Numbered from the stretch's first letter, positions 15,852 through 25,193 are shown. The stretch is DNA of 64,000 nucleotides from Mycolicibacterium litorale (GCF_014218295.1 NZ_AP023287.1:496001-560000), one strand, 5' to 3'. The notes: generated by a model not told the origin, from the sequence alone. Made by a program: numbers and translations.

Positions 15852-18593
15852 TCAAGTGGTTGCCAGCGCGGCTTGCAAGCCCCGCCGTGACGTGATCCCG
15901 AGTTTGCCGAAAATCTTCGTCATGTGCCACTCCACGGTCCGTGGGCTGATGAACAGCTGGGCCGCGATCTCTGAGTTGGTGTGACCGGCGCGGGCGAGAC
16001 GGGCGATCGTCAGTTCCTGGCGGCTCAACGCATCGGCCGGAGCAGCGGTCGGCACCGGTACCGCTTGGCCGAGTTCTGCCAGTGCGCGGCCGGCCCGGCC
16101 GGCGAACCCGTCGGCGCGAACTCTGGTGAAGATGCCGTGGGCGCGCCGTAACTGAGTCGCCGCGGCGTCCCGGCGGCCCCGCTCCCTCAGCCACTCACCG
16201 TAGAGGAGGTGGACCCGGGCGAGCAGCACGTCGACATCGCAGCGCTGTAGATGAGTGATGGACGTGGTGAATAGTTCCTCCACGCGCATGTCAGCGGCAA
16301 CCAGGGCTTGGGAGCGCGCTGCCATCCCAAGCGCCATGTCGGTGCCGCTCGCGGTCGTGCGCTCGAGGAGCTGAGCCAACGCCTCACGGGCGGTGGCGGT
16401 CTCCCCACCGAGGGCAGCGGCCTCGACCCGTTCGACCAGCCCGTAGCCGCACATCCCGAGATCGTCGTAGTCGACCGCCCACCTCGTGGCCTCCAGCGCC
16501 TCGCGATACTCCCCGAAGGTGTTGTGCAGCACCCCGGCCGCGTAGCCCACCAACGGAATGACGCGTCCTTCGCCGCGTGCGGTCGCGCTGGCGATGCTCG
16601 CCTCCACCAGCTCCATGGTGCGTTCGGGCTGTCCCCGGAATGCGCAGAGCACCGGTTCGATGTACCCAGGAGTCGGCACCCCGGCGGCCGTGGAGATCGC
16701 CTGAGCCTCTTCGATGAATCCGTCGGCTTCCGCGAACCGCCCGCTGTGCACGGAAACCCCGGCGCGGTGTGCGAGTGCGACGGGTAACAGGGTGAGGACG
16801 CCGCTTCGGCGGAGCAGGTCGATCTGCTGCTGGGCGATAGCCGCCCAGTCGGCTTGCTCCCACAAGTCAAGAGCGACGCGGCCGGCCAACCCGTACCACT
16901 GAGCTTCCGCGGCGCCCGCGGCAGCTTCGTCACAGAACTGGCGCAATGCCTGCCGAAGTACCGGGGCGGCGGCGCCGTAGCCGGCGGTGAACCGCCTCGT
17001 CAAGCCCGTGAGCAGGAGATCGGTTGCCTTCGGTCGTGCGGGGGCGGGCGGCGCCGCCGTACATGCTTCGGCCACGGCGGCCGGATCGGCGGCGCCTGAA
17101 GCGGAAAGCCGCGCGGCGAAGATCGAGGTCATAAGCGCCTTCAGGTAGGTCTGTCGCGACAGCGCGGCGTCGACCGGTCGGAGACGCTCGGCGCAGGCGA
17201 GCAGGTGGATCGGCGCATCGCCCCCGCGGCGGGTGGCGAACATGATCTCTGCGCGCAGCATCTCGACGTGGGTGCCGTCGACCCCGGTCGCCGTACCGGC
17301 GTGGGAGAGCAGCTGCAGGGCGGCCTCCGGAGCACCCGCGTCGAGCATGTCCCGAGCGGCTGCCAGGGCGCGCCGAGCTCGATGTCTGGGGTTCGGCGTC
17401 AACTCGACCGCCGCCGCAAGGAAGGCTGCGGCTGCTGCCGCGCCACCGCGAGTCCTGGCTTGGGCTGCCGAGGTCTCAAGGTCGTGAGCGACGGCCTCGT
17501 CCGGTCCGCGCGCGGCATGGGCGCGGTGCCATGCGCGGCGCGATTCGGTACCGCTGTCGACCAGCACGTCGGCCAATGCCCGGTGTACGCGGCGTCGCTC
17601 GGCCTGTGTCGCGCACTGATATACCGCCGACCGAACAAGGGGGTGGCGGAACTGAATTCGTCGCCCGATCGTCAGAAGGCCGGCCTCCTCGGCTGGGCCG
17701 GCGGCCTCTACATCCACGCCGAGCAGGGCGGCTGCGGCCCACACGTCCCTGGGTTGCTCCGACGGTTCCGAGGCTGCGATCAGCAGTAGAGTTCGCGTCG
17801 GCTCGGGTAGCCCCGGCAGGAGCTTGGAGTAGATCGACTCGACGCGTTCGGCGGGTAAGTGCGCGTGCGCCCGGCCGTAGCCGCCCGCAAGCTGCGTGGG
17901 CGTGAGAACGCGGTGCAGCTCGAGCAGTGCCAGCGGGTTCCCTGCTGCTTCAGCGAGGATGCTGTTCTGCGTTTGCTCATCGAGGCAGCCGGGGAGGGAC
18001 CTCATGAGCAGCTCGCGCGCCGAGTGGTCGTCGAGCCGTCCGAGCCGCAGTTCGGGAAGCCCCGCCAAGTCGGTGTCGCCGATCGAGGACCGCGCGGCGA
18101 AGACCATCGCCACCGGGTCCGCCGCCAAGCGCCGGGCGACGAACGTCAGCACCTGCAAGGAGGCGCGATCGACCCATTGGGCGTCGTCGATGGCGCACAG
18201 GATGGGCGTCGTTTGGGCAGCCTCACCGAGCAGGGTCAACACCGCCAATGCAATGCGGAAGCGGTCCGGCGCGGCCCCTTCCCTGAGCCCGAAGACGACG
18301 AGCAACGCGTTCCGCTGCGGCGGAGGGAGGCCCTCGACGTACTCGGTCAGGGGATGGCAGACCTGTTGCAGGCCTGAGTAGGCCACTTCCGATTCGTACT
18401 CGACGCCGCTGACCGAGATCTGTTGCATGCCGGTTGCGGCGCGCAGCGCTGACGCGACCAGTGCCGTCTTCCCGATACCGGGTTCGCCCCGGATGACCAG
18501 CGCACCGCTTCGACCCTTGCGCGCACCGTCGATCAGCCGGGCCAGCTCTTCTTGCTCGCGGCGGCGGCCGATCAGGTCGACTCGCGGGGACAC
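15852..18593 (-). CDS. LAL-type LuxR regulator, copy 2
   Basis: 913 aa, same architecture and length as the downstream copy: Walker A GEPGIGKTA (36-44), Walker B LCAIDDAQW, TPR-like middle, C-terminal helix-turn-helix with TNSEIAAQLFISPRTVEWHM. The two ends (IGRQREQQELARL versus IGRRREQEELARL, and the near-identical DNA-recognition helices) show they are paralogues from a tandem duplication. Because the recognition helices almost match, they may read the same sites while sensing different signals (inference). GTG start at 18593. Confidence 0.9.
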   Translation of the reverse strand: MSPRVDLIGRRREQEELARLIDGARKGRSGALVIRGEPGIGKTALVASALRAATGMQQISVSGVEYESEVAYSGLQQVCHPLTEYVEGLPPPQRNALLVVFGLREGAAPDRFRIALAVLTLLGEAAQTTPILCAIDDAQWVDRASLQVLTFVARRLAADPVAMVFAARSSIGDTDLAGLPELRLGRLDDHSARELLMRSLPGCLDEQTQNSILAEAAGNPLALLELHRVLTPTQLAGGYGRAHAHLPAERVESIYSKLLPGLPEPTRTLLLIAASEPSEQPRDVWAAAALLGVDVEAAGPAEEAGLLTIGRRIQFRHPLVRSAVYQCATQAERRRVHRALADVLVDSGTESRRAWHRAHAARGPDEAVAHDLETSAAQARTRGGAAAAAAFLAAAVELTPNPRHRARRALAAARDMLDAGAPEAALQLLSHAGTATGVDGTHVEMLRAEIMFATRRGGDAPIHLLACAERLRPVDAALSRQTYLKALMTSIFAARLSASGAADPAAVAEACTAAPPAPARPKATDLLLTGLTRRFTAGYGAAAPVLRQALRQFCDEAAAGAAEAQWYGLAGRVALDLWEQADWAAIAQQQIDLLRRSGVLTLLPVALAHRAGVSVHSGRFAEADGFIEEAQAISTAAGVPTPGYIEPVLCAFRGQPERTMELVEASIASATARGEGRVIPLVGYAAGVLHNTFGEYREALEATRWAVDYDDLGMCGYGLVERVEAAALGGETATAREALAQLLERTTASGTDMALGMAARSQALVAADMRVEELFTTSITHLQRCDVDVLLARVHLLYGEWLRERGRRDAAATQLRRAHGIFTRVRADGFAGRAGRALAELGQAVPVPTAAPADALSRQELTIARLARAGHTNSEIAAQLFISPRTVEWHMTKIFGKLGITSRRGLQAALATT

Positions 18594-18678
18594 GCAGACA
18601 TCTTCACATTCTCAGGCGCGAGGGCGGGCGCTTCGACCGGGGATCGATGCGTCCTGAATCCACCGTCTCGTCGTTGTC

Positions 18679-19380
18679 TCAGCCCGGCAAGGAATTGGAC
18701 GCGACCAGGTCGATGAAATCTGTCCGGGTGAACGTCGGATCGAAGTACGCGAGAACGTCGTCGTTCATCGTGCCGAAGGCGGTGTCCGGCCGATCCTTCA
18801 TCGCATCGTGGAGCGCGTTGAGGATCCCGTCTTTGAAGCCGGTGCGTGGATGGCTGGCGACGACCTCTTGTATCTCCGCCGACGTGAACGCATCCAGGCC
18901 GAGCCCCAGAACGTCGGTCTCGACGCCCGCGGTCACAAGGGCCACCTCGGGATCCATGCGGTCCGGGATACCCGGCGTGGTGTGCAGTGCAATGCTCAGC
19001 CACACGGTTCTGGCAGCCGGCTGCGCCAACCCATGGTCGAGCAGGAATGTGCGAGCCGCATCCGCCCCGTCCAACTCGTACCGCTGATCTATGCTGCGGT
19101 ACCTCTCGGTCAACCCGACGTCGTGGAACATCGCGCCGACGTACAGCAGCTCCGGGTCGGGAGCCAGACCTCGGCGCGCTCCTTGCAGGCTGCCCCACAG
19201 GAACACGCGCCGGGAATGGTGGAAAATCAGGTCCTCGGTGACCTCTCGAATGAACTCCGTGGTCTCCTGTGCCAGTGCGGAATCCGGTATGACCACACCG
19301 GCGATCGTCTCGGCCACGCTGTTTCCCTTCATCGACTCCATCGGCGGTTGTCCGGCCCAAACAAGCATCGGCGCCGTCAC
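18679..19380 (-). CDS. HD-domain metal phosphohydrolase-like protein
   Basis: HD-superfamily protein of up to 233 aa. The metal residues are visible as FHHSRRVFLW and FHDVGL, followed by a later IALH helix. The pattern resembles the cyanamide-hydratase-like/HD proteins common in mycobacteria rather than nucleotide phosphohydrolases with full RelA context. The 5' end is uncertain: GTG 19380 is given, but ATG codons inside the first 18 residues (MESMKGNS) are plausible. Substrate unknown. It precedes the two LAL genes on the same strand, 85 bp away. Confidence 0.8.
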   Translation of the reverse strand: MTAPMLVWAGQPPMESMKGNSVAETIAGVVIPDSALAQETTEFIREVTEDLIFHHSRRVFLWGSLQGARRGLAPDPELLYVGAMFHDVGLTERYRSIDQRYELDGADAARTFLLDHGLAQPAARTVWLSIALHTTPGIPDRMDPEVALVTAGVETDVLGLGLDAFTSAEIQEVVASHPRTGFKDGILNALHDAMKDRPDTAFGTMNDDVLAYFDPTFTRTDFIDLVASNSLPG

Positions 19381-19855
19381 TGTGTCGTCGCACCCGTGGA
19401 ATGCCCGGGTCCCGCGTACTTGGGTAACCGTGACTGCCAGGTAACGGGTAGTGCATCTACCGGCCCCCTTGCGCTCGGGTTGGGGGATAGCGTCGCTGAC
19501 AGCCCCGAGCCCAATTGGGGAGTGTGCGAGCTATGGAAACCGCACCCTTGCTGCGCAAGCGACATATCCCCGCTGCCGCCTGGACGATCGAACTGCATAT
19601 CCTGGGCTTCTGCTGGCGCGCTGTGTACGGCCGCCGGCACCGGACCGCACCGTCTGGACAGTCGCCCCAGCGGCCACATGGTTGACCTTGCTGCAGTCAC
19701 TGTCCTGGCAGCGCTGGCGGCAGCACTGGCTGTGGCCAAGTACTGCCTCAAACGGATGGACGACGTCGACGGAGGCCGGCGCCGGGAATCGGCATGGCGG
19801 CGCTCAGCGTTGTCGAATACGACGCCACCGCCGTGGGGCGATCCAGGAGGAGTGC
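19381..19855. other. 475-bp divergent intergenic region
   Basis: Lies between the HD-domain gene (minus) and the response regulator (plus). It contains the palindrome CCCAATTGGG (19510-19519) and a flanking GCTCGGG / CCCGAGC inverted repeat, possible binding sites for either promoter. AGGAGG at 19845-19850 is the ribosome site of the response regulator. An ATG at 19678 opens a short hydrophobic frame that runs into the regulator; I do not call it a gene. Confidence 0.5.
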
Positions 19856-20506
19856 GTGTCCGGTACCCGGGTGGTTGTCGCCGAGGACGAGGTGTTGCTT
19901 CGAGAAGGCTTGTGCAGCTTGCTCGTTCGATCCGGATTCGAGGTGGTGGGCCGAGCGGGCGATGCTCATGACGCGCTCGCCCAGGTACGGCAGGCCAAGC
20001 CGGATCTCGCCATACTGGACATCCGGATGCCGCCACACCACACCAGCGACGGTATCGACGTGGCACGCGTCGTCCAGCGAGAACTGCCCGACACTGCGAT
20101 CCTCGTCCTCTCGGCACACATCGACGCGCACCACGCCAAAGAACTGCTCCGCGAGGGCAAACCGATCGGCTACCTGTTGAAGAGCCGCATCGCCGACATC
20201 CGCGATTTCCTCCAGGCGGTCGACCGGGTCGCCAACGGAGAATCCGTGCTCGACCCGTTGTTGGTTCAGGAGCTCGTGGCCAAGCGGCACGCTGATCCGT
20301 TGGAGAGGTTGAGCCGCCGTGAGCGTGAGGTCCTCGTCCTGATGGCCGAGGGTCTGTCGAACGGGGGCATCGCCCGACGTCTCTATGTCGCGGAAGCCAC
20401 CGTGGAGAAGCATGTGCGAAATGTGCTGACGAAGCTCGACCTGCCGGACATCGGCGATCAGCACCGCCGGGTGCAGGCGGTGGTCATCTACCTCGAATCT
20501 CGGTGA
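19856..20506 (+). CDS. NarL/FixJ-type response regulator
   Basis: 216 aa: receiver domain (Asp55 phospho-acceptor in ILDIRMPP, acidic pair AEDE at 9-12, Lys109 in GYLLKS) plus a C-terminal LuxR helix-turn-helix (LSRREREVLVLMAEGLSNGGIARRLYV...KHVRNVLTKL). GTG 19856 is the start: AGGAGG lies 5 nt upstream and the receiver begins at once. Converges with, and overlaps by 23 bp, the histidine kinase on the other strand, which is its likely partner. Targets unknown. Confidence 0.92.
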   Translation: MSGTRVVVAEDEVLLREGLCSLLVRSGFEVVGRAGDAHDALAQVRQAKPDLAILDIRMPPHHTSDGIDVARVVQRELPDTAILVLSAHIDAHHAKELLREGKPIGYLLKSRIADIRDFLQAVDRVANGESVLDPLLVQELVAKRHADPLERLSRREREVLVLMAEGLSNGGIARRLYVAEATVEKHVRNVLTKLDLPDIGDQHRRVQAVVIYLESR

Positions 20507-21761
20507 GCGGTTCGACCGGAATCTCACAGCGAATTCGCGTTCCGCCGCCGACCGGGCTGTCGATGGTCAACCGGCCGCGCAGCGTTTCGACGCGGTCACG
20601 CAATCCCATCAATCCGGTACCTTCCGCAGCGACGGCGCCGCCGATCCCGTCGTCTGACACGCTGACCCGCAGCACTCCGTCGTCGAGAGCCGCGACGACG
20701 TCGGCGTGCGTAGCCCTGGCGTGTTTGGCGGCGTTGGCGAGCGACTCGGAGACGACGTAGTAGGCACCCACCTCGACCGGCGGCGGCAATCGTCCGGGCA
20801 CCTGTGCTCGAACCCGGATCGGCAGGGCCGAGCGGGAAGCAAGCGCCCGTAGGGCGGGTCCGAGGCCGGCTTTGGTCAACACCGCGGGGTGAACGCCGCG
20901 CGCGATCTCTCTCAGCTCTGTCAACGCGGTGCGCAGACCCGCCGCGATGTTCTCCAGTTCGCTCCGGACCCCTGCGTCGAGTTCCGGGTACTCGACCAGC
21001 ATGGACACCTGCAAGGCCAGAGTGACGAGCTGCTGTTGGACTCCGTCGTGCAGATTGCGTTCGATGCGCTGACGGGCGTTGTCGGCGGCGGCCACGATCC
21101 TCGCCCGTGACGCGATCAACTCCGCGCGGCTCTGCGCGGCGGCGATGGCGGTGGCGGTCAGGTCGGTGAACTCGCTGAGCCGCTCCTCGGCATCGCTGGG
21201 AAGCGGACCGGTCGCTGAGCCGATCGCGATGAAACCCCAGAGACGTCCGCTGACGTAGATCGGCACCGCGACCGCACTGACAAGACCCTCGAGGAGATAC
21301 GGTTCACCACCGGGGATCTCTCGATAGTCATCGACCCGCGCGGGTCGGCCCGTACGCCACACGACGGCGGTGAGACCGTGCTCCGGAAAGTTCGTCCACT
21401 CCTCGCCCACGCTGACGTGCGGGCCTTCAGTTCCTTCGTTCGCGACGATCGTCGCACTACCCTGGCTTTCGAATCGGATCATCCGCGCGGTCAGCGGCCT
21501 GAACCGGTGCCGGATCTCCTTGGTCACCGCGGCGAACACCTCTGCGTCGGAGGCGTTCTGAGCAATCAGTACGGCGAGGCGTCGAAGGGCAGCCTGGGTA
21601 TCGGCGAGTTCGCGGAGGCGCTGCAGGTCGGCTTCGACTATTTGGGTGCCTCCCCGCGATATGGAGATTCCCCTGTGTGGTGCACGTGGAACCGCTTCGA
21701 AATTGTATCGGTGATAACCAGGTAGTTGCATGAGAATAAACAGGGAGTCAGTGTTGGACAC
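20484..21761 (-). CDS. GAF-domain histidine kinase (HisKA_3/NarX type)
   Basis: Up to 425 aa: GAF domain at about 55-210, a HisKA_3 dimerisation helix with the phospho-acceptor His238 in RIERNLHDGVQQQL, and a C-terminal HATPase (SLANAAKHA as N box, SDDGIGG as G1, GTGLMGLRDRV as G2). No membrane helix, so a cytosolic sensor, possibly of redox state or a small ligand as in DosS-like GAF kinases. Start uncertain: GTG 21761 or ATG 21731. An operator-like palindrome (21706-21716) lies inside the 5' end. Pairs with the convergent response regulator. Confidence 0.88.
   Translation of the reverse strand: MSNTDSLFILMQLPGYHRYNFEAVPRAPHRGISISRGGTQIVEADLQRLRELADTQAALRRLAVLIAQNASDAEVFAAVTKEIRHRFRPLTARMIRFESQGSATIVANEGTEGPHVSVGEEWTNFPEHGLTAVVWRTGRPARVDDYREIPGGEPYLLEGLVSAVAVPIYVSGRLWGFIAIGSATGPLPSDAEERLSEFTDLTATAIAAAQSRAELIASRARIVAAADNARQRIERNLHDGVQQQLVTLALQVSMLVEYPELDAGVRSELENIAAGLRTALTELREIARGVHPAVLTKAGLGPALRALASRSALPIRVRAQVPGRLPPPVEVGAYYVVSESLANAAKHARATHADVVAALDDGVLRVSVSDDGIGGAVAAEGTGLMGLRDRVETLRGRLTIDSPVGGGTRIRCEIPVEPLTEIRGR
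21706..21716. promoter_or_regulatory. TATC-N3-GATA palindrome near the HK/TetR divergent starts
   Basis: TATCGGTGATA, a 4-3-4 palindrome, sits about 80 bp upstream of the tetR ATG and within the 5' end of the kinase gene. Two related sites precede the GMC oxidoreductase, so this may be the binding motif of the TetR at 21797. Confidence 0.45.
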
Positions 21762-21796
21762 ACAGGGGACAACCAGCCACTGTTATCGTCGGAAAC

Positions 21797-22531
21797 ATGG
21801 GTGACGGGCGGCAGGGCGGACAACGGCTGAGCACTGCGGAGAACCTCCTGAGGGCGGCAGCCGAACTCCTGGAATCGGGCGGTGTCGATGCGGTGTCCAC
21901 CCGAGCCGTCGCTGCTGCGGCCGGTGTTCAGCCTCCGGTCATCTACCGGCGGTTCGGCGACAAGGATGGACTGCTCGATGCGCTGACGCATTATCTGCTC
22001 CAGAAGTATGTCAAGGCCAAGCGTCAGATCCTCAATACGGCGGCAGACCCCGTGGATCAACTGCGCGAGACGTGGAACCTTCACGTGGAGTTCGGATTGC
22101 GGCATCCTGACGCTTACGTACTCGCCTACGCGGCGCCACGCCCGCCCGGGGAACTCGGCGCCGCCGCCAAGCGGGAGACCGTCAGCCTGCTCCGAGGAGT
22201 GGTCGCCGAACTGGGAAACCAAAGCAAGCTCTCCATGAGCGTCGAGCGCGCCACACGCTACGTCTTCGCCGCGGGCCTCGGGACCACTCTGTCGCTGCTG
22301 CAGGAACCGCCAGACGAGCGAGACCTCGAGATCTCCGAGCTGGCGAGGGAAAACGCGCTGTCGGTGATTCTGCACCGCAAACCGAAGGTGCGCGCCCGCA
22401 ACACCAAGCTCCCGGCACGTGCGGTCGCACTCGCCGAAGCGCTGCGCGGCACGAATGACCTCCCGATGAGCGCTGCCGAACGGTCCCTGCTCGACGAGTG
22501 GCTGGACCGCCTCGCCGATCAGAAGGGATGA
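21797..22531 (+). CDS. TetR-family regulator beside the GMC oxidoreductase
   Basis: 244 aa. Helix-turn-helix at about residues 12-58 (VSTRAVAAAAGVQPPVIYRRFGDKDGL); the C-terminal part ends in a polar tail (RSLLDEWLDRLADQKG). Divergent from the histidine kinase and convergent with the GMC oxidoreductase (5-bp gap). Sites with the motif TA(T/C)C-N3-GATA occur before this gene and twice before the oxidoreductase, which suggests it represses both (inference). Confidence 0.87.
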   Translation: MGDGRQGGQRLSTAENLLRAAAELLESGGVDAVSTRAVAAAAGVQPPVIYRRFGDKDGLLDALTHYLLQKYVKAKRQILNTAADPVDQLRETWNLHVEFGLRHPDAYVLAYAAPRPPGELGAAAKRETVSLLRGVVAELGNQSKLSMSVERATRYVFAAGLGTTLSLLQEPPDERDLEISELARENALSVILHRKPKVRARNTKLPARAVALAEALRGTNDLPMSAAERSLLDEWLDRLADQKG

Positions 22532-22536
22532 GCCGC

Positions 22537-24039
22537 TCAAGAACCGCGGATCAATGCCGCAGCCCGCTCGGCGATGCCGTACACCGTCGCCATGGGATTG
22601 TTCGACGGCAGCGTCGGCATGACCGAAGCGTCGACCACCCGCAGCCCGGGAACCCCGTGAACCCGCAGTTTCACATCGACGACTGACTCATCGGAATCAC
22701 CCATTGCGCAGGTTCCCGACGGATGGAAATACGTACCGGCAGCCTCCCTCAGGTACGCGCGGAACGACTCTTCGTTGACCACGTCCGGGCCGGGAGCCAG
22801 TTCCTCGCCGTACCAGGGAGCGAACGCGGGAGCCGCACCGATCTCGCGAGCGATGCGAAAACCTTCGAGCATCGTCTTCCAGTCGCGTTCGTCGCCGAGA
22901 TGATTCAGATCGACCAGGGGAGGTTGCTCGATGTCGGCAGTGGCCAAACGGACGCTGCCGCGGCTGTGCGGTTGCATGGCCGACACACCGATGAGGTAGG
23001 TGTCCGGCATGTCGAGTCCGACCACGGCGGCAGTGTCGGCCATGACGATCTGCAGGTCAGGCGCGCCACCGGCGGCGGAGGTGTCGATCAAGCCCATCAC
23101 CTCGCCGTGATTGTTGCGCGGCGTCGGAATGGGCTGAGCGGAACGGTAGATGAGCCCACTGAGGGGATGGTCCTGCAGATTCGACCCGACCCCGGGCAGA
23201 TCCTCGACGACCTCGATGCCTCGATCGCGAAGATGAGCTCGGGGGCCGACTCCCGAGACCATCAGCAGTTGCGGTGAGCGGACCGCGCCGGCGGCCAACA
23301 GAATTTCGTTGCCGTACCGCAGAGACGTGAAATGTCCGTCTTTGCCGTGGAACTCGACACCCACACAGCGTCCACTGAGGATGACCAGTCGGTGCACCAC
23401 CGCATCGGAGATGAGCTCGAGGTTGGGCCGGTCGAGTGCGGGCAGCAGATACGCGTCGGCGGCACTCTGGCGGCGACCGCCGGCGATCGCAAGATCCGCT
23501 GCCGCGAAGCCTGTCTCGATACCGCTACTGATGTCGGTCGCCGCCGGGTACCCGCACTGCACCGCGGCCTCCAGGCCTGCGGCGAGGACATCGTTCGGGG
23601 GGTCGGCAGGGCCGACCCGGAGCGGTCCGTCGATGCCACGCACCGACGGGTCGCCGTGAGGTGCCGTCTCACTTCGCTTGAAGTAGGGCAACAGGTTGTC
23701 GAAACGCCATCCGGCAGGCCAGTCTGCGTAGCTTTCGCGGTTGCCGCGCGCGAACATCATCGCGTTGATCGCCGATGACCCTCCGATACCACGGCCGAGC
23801 GGCAGATGGACAGCCTTACCGGTGGCGGCCTGCACAGTTGTGAGGAAACCGCCGTCGGCCGGCCCACCGGTCAGCGTGTGCCACTCCGGCGGTACCGCAG
23901 TCGACGGTGGCAGCACCGTGCTACCCGCTTCGATGACCAACACCCGGGCGTCGGGGTTTTCGCTGAGGCGGGCGGCCAGTACGGACCCGGCTGTGCCCGC
24001 ACCGACGATGATGAAGTCGTAGTCCTGCGTCTGCGACAT
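22537..24039 (-). CDS. GMC-family FAD oxidoreductase (choline dehydrogenase-like)
   Basis: 500 aa from ATG 24039 (MSQTQDYDFIIVGAG). FAD site GAGTAGSVLAARL, the GMC signature region GRGIGGSSAINAMMFARG, and the C-terminal catalytic His in YFHPSGTCAMG with Asn in PSNNPMATVYG. Oxidises an alcohol using FAD; substrate not predictable. No signal peptide. The promoter region upstream holds two operator-like motifs (24075-24085 and 24109-24119), probably for the adjacent TetR. Confidence 0.9.
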   Translation of the reverse strand: MSQTQDYDFIIVGAGTAGSVLAARLSENPDARVLVIEAGSTVLPPSTAVPPEWHTLTGGPADGGFLTTVQAATGKAVHLPLGRGIGGSSAINAMMFARGNRESYADWPAGWRFDNLLPYFKRSETAPHGDPSVRGIDGPLRVGPADPPNDVLAAGLEAAVQCGYPAATDISSGIETGFAAADLAIAGGRRQSAADAYLLPALDRPNLELISDAVVHRLVILSGRCVGVEFHGKDGHFTSLRYGNEILLAAGAVRSPQLLMVSGVGPRAHLRDRGIEVVEDLPGVGSNLQDHPLSGLIYRSAQPIPTPRNNHGEVMGLIDTSAAGGAPDLQIVMADTAAVVGLDMPDTYLIGVSAMQPHSRGSVRLATADIEQPPLVDLNHLGDERDWKTMLEGFRIAREIGAAPAFAPWYGEELAPGPDVVNEESFRAYLREAAGTYFHPSGTCAMGDSDESVVDVKLRVHGVPGLRVVDASVMPTLPSNNPMATVYGIAERAAALIRGS

Positions 24040-24074
24040 GAGCGTCTCCGTTTCCACTGGTAACATAGTTAAGG

Positions 24075-24119
24075 TACCACCGATACTAAGTTGGAAGCAC
24101 TTCGCTGGTACCAGTGATA
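24075..24119. promoter_or_regulatory. Paired operator-like motifs upstream of the GMC oxidoreductase
   Basis: TACC-ACC-GATA at 24075-24085 and TACC-AGT-GATA at 24109-24119, 34 bp apart start to start. The reverse complement (TATC-N3-GGTA) matches the site at 21706 near the tetR gene. They occupy the shared promoter space between the GMC gene and the divergent LLM-type oxidoreductase. Confidence 0.5.
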
Positions 24120-24170
24120 ACGCACGAACCCGCCGGAAGAAATCCATCATTCGTCTGAGGGGACACCCGC

Positions 24171-25193
24171 ATGGACATCTCGTGTGCGTTCGCCACGGCA
24201 TCGAACACCCCGGACCACGTCGCGGTGGCCGAATCGCTCGGATACCGGCGCGCATGGCTTTACGACTCCCCGGCGGTCATCACCGACGTATGGATGGTGC
24301 TGAGCCGGTGCGCCGAGCGGACGGATCGGATCGGCATCGGACCCGGCGTCCTGGTGCCGGGCGTCCGGCACCCGATGGTCAATGCCGCGGCGATCGCGGA
24401 ACTGGCGCTGCAGGCGCCCGGTCGGGTGGCCGTGGCCGTCGGTGCGGGATTCACCGGCCGGTTGGCGATGGGCGTGCGGCCGATGACGTGGCAGACGGTG
24501 GCCGACTACGTCCGCTGCCTAAGGGCGCTGCTTGCCGGGGACACCGCCGAGTGGGAAGGCGCCAGGCTTCGGATGCTGCAGGCGCCCGGTTTCGGTGCAC
24601 CGCGACCCGTCGACGTACCGATCCTCATTGCCGCGGACGGGCCGAAGGGGTGGTCCGTCGCCGCCGAACTGGGCGACGGGCTGTTCTCGGTCACTCCACC
24701 GGTACCCGACGCGGTGCCCGAACTTCGGTGGCGGGCGCAGTTGGCCTTCGGCACGGTGCTCGACGACGACGAGGACGTGACGTCACCGCACGCGCTCGAC
24801 GCACTCGCCGCGGCGGCCAACCTGCACTATCACGCCGTCTATCGGCGTTTCGGGCCTGCGGCCACCGACGCGCTGCCGGGTGGGCGTGAATGGCGGGCAG
24901 CACTGGAGGCCCGGCCCCGGCGCGAGAGGCATCTCGCCCTGCATCTGGTGCGCCCCGACCCGCATTGCGGAGTGTCCTTCGAGCGTCTCGTGACATGCAG
25001 GGGCGCAATCGGTTTGACGGGAACAGCGGCTGAGGTGGCGGCCCGAATCGCCCGACATGCCGCCGCCGGCGTGACCGAGTTGGTGTACCAGCCGGCGGGC
25101 GGGGACATCGAGCGCGAACTGCGCGCTTTCGCCGCCGTTGCCCGTCTCGACGCGCGAGAGGGGCACCCGGCGGCGGGTGCCCCTCTCGGGTGA
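24171..25193 (+). CDS. LLM-class flavin/F420-dependent oxidoreductase
   Basis: Luciferase-like TIM-barrel protein of 340 aa. Visible family features are the N-terminal ISCAFATASNTPDHVAVAESLGY, the RIGIGPGVLVPGVRHPM strand-loop, a GAGFTG loop and the later TAAEVAARIARHAAAGVTELVY. In mycobacteria most proteins of this shape use F420, but FMN use cannot be excluded. Divergent from the GMC oxidoreductase with shared operator space. Its last 12 codons encode a perfect 14-bp hairpin, so the stop region doubles as a terminator. Confidence 0.85.
   Translation: MDISCAFATASNTPDHVAVAESLGYRRAWLYDSPAVITDVWMVLSRCAERTDRIGIGPGVLVPGVRHPMVNAAAIAELALQAPGRVAVAVGAGFTGRLAMGVRPMTWQTVADYVRCLRALLAGDTAEWEGARLRMLQAPGFGAPRPVDVPILIAADGPKGWSVAAELGDGLFSVTPPVPDAVPELRWRAQLAFGTVLDDDEDVTSPHALDALAAAANLHYHAVYRRFGPAATDALPGGREWRAALEARPRRERHLALHLVRPDPHCGVSFERLVTCRGAIGLTGTAAEVAARIARHAAAGVTELVYQPAGGDIERELRAFAAVARLDAREGHPAAGAPLG
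25155..25188. terminator. Bidirectional hairpin overlapping the end of the LLM gene
   Basis: CGAGAGGGGCACCC / GGGTGCCCCTCTCG, 14-bp perfect arms with a GGCGGC loop. It lies inside the last codons of the LLM gene and just past the 3' end of the convergent small exported protein gene, so it can serve both. There is no T tract on either side. Confidence 0.6.

Noticed and set aside
19678..19971. Short plus-strand ORF with a hydrophobic start (VDLAAVTVLAALAAALAVAKY)
   Set aside because: It runs 116 bp into the response regulator, degenerates to Arg-rich sequence, and has no ribosome site. A small membrane peptide cannot be excluded, but support is too weak.
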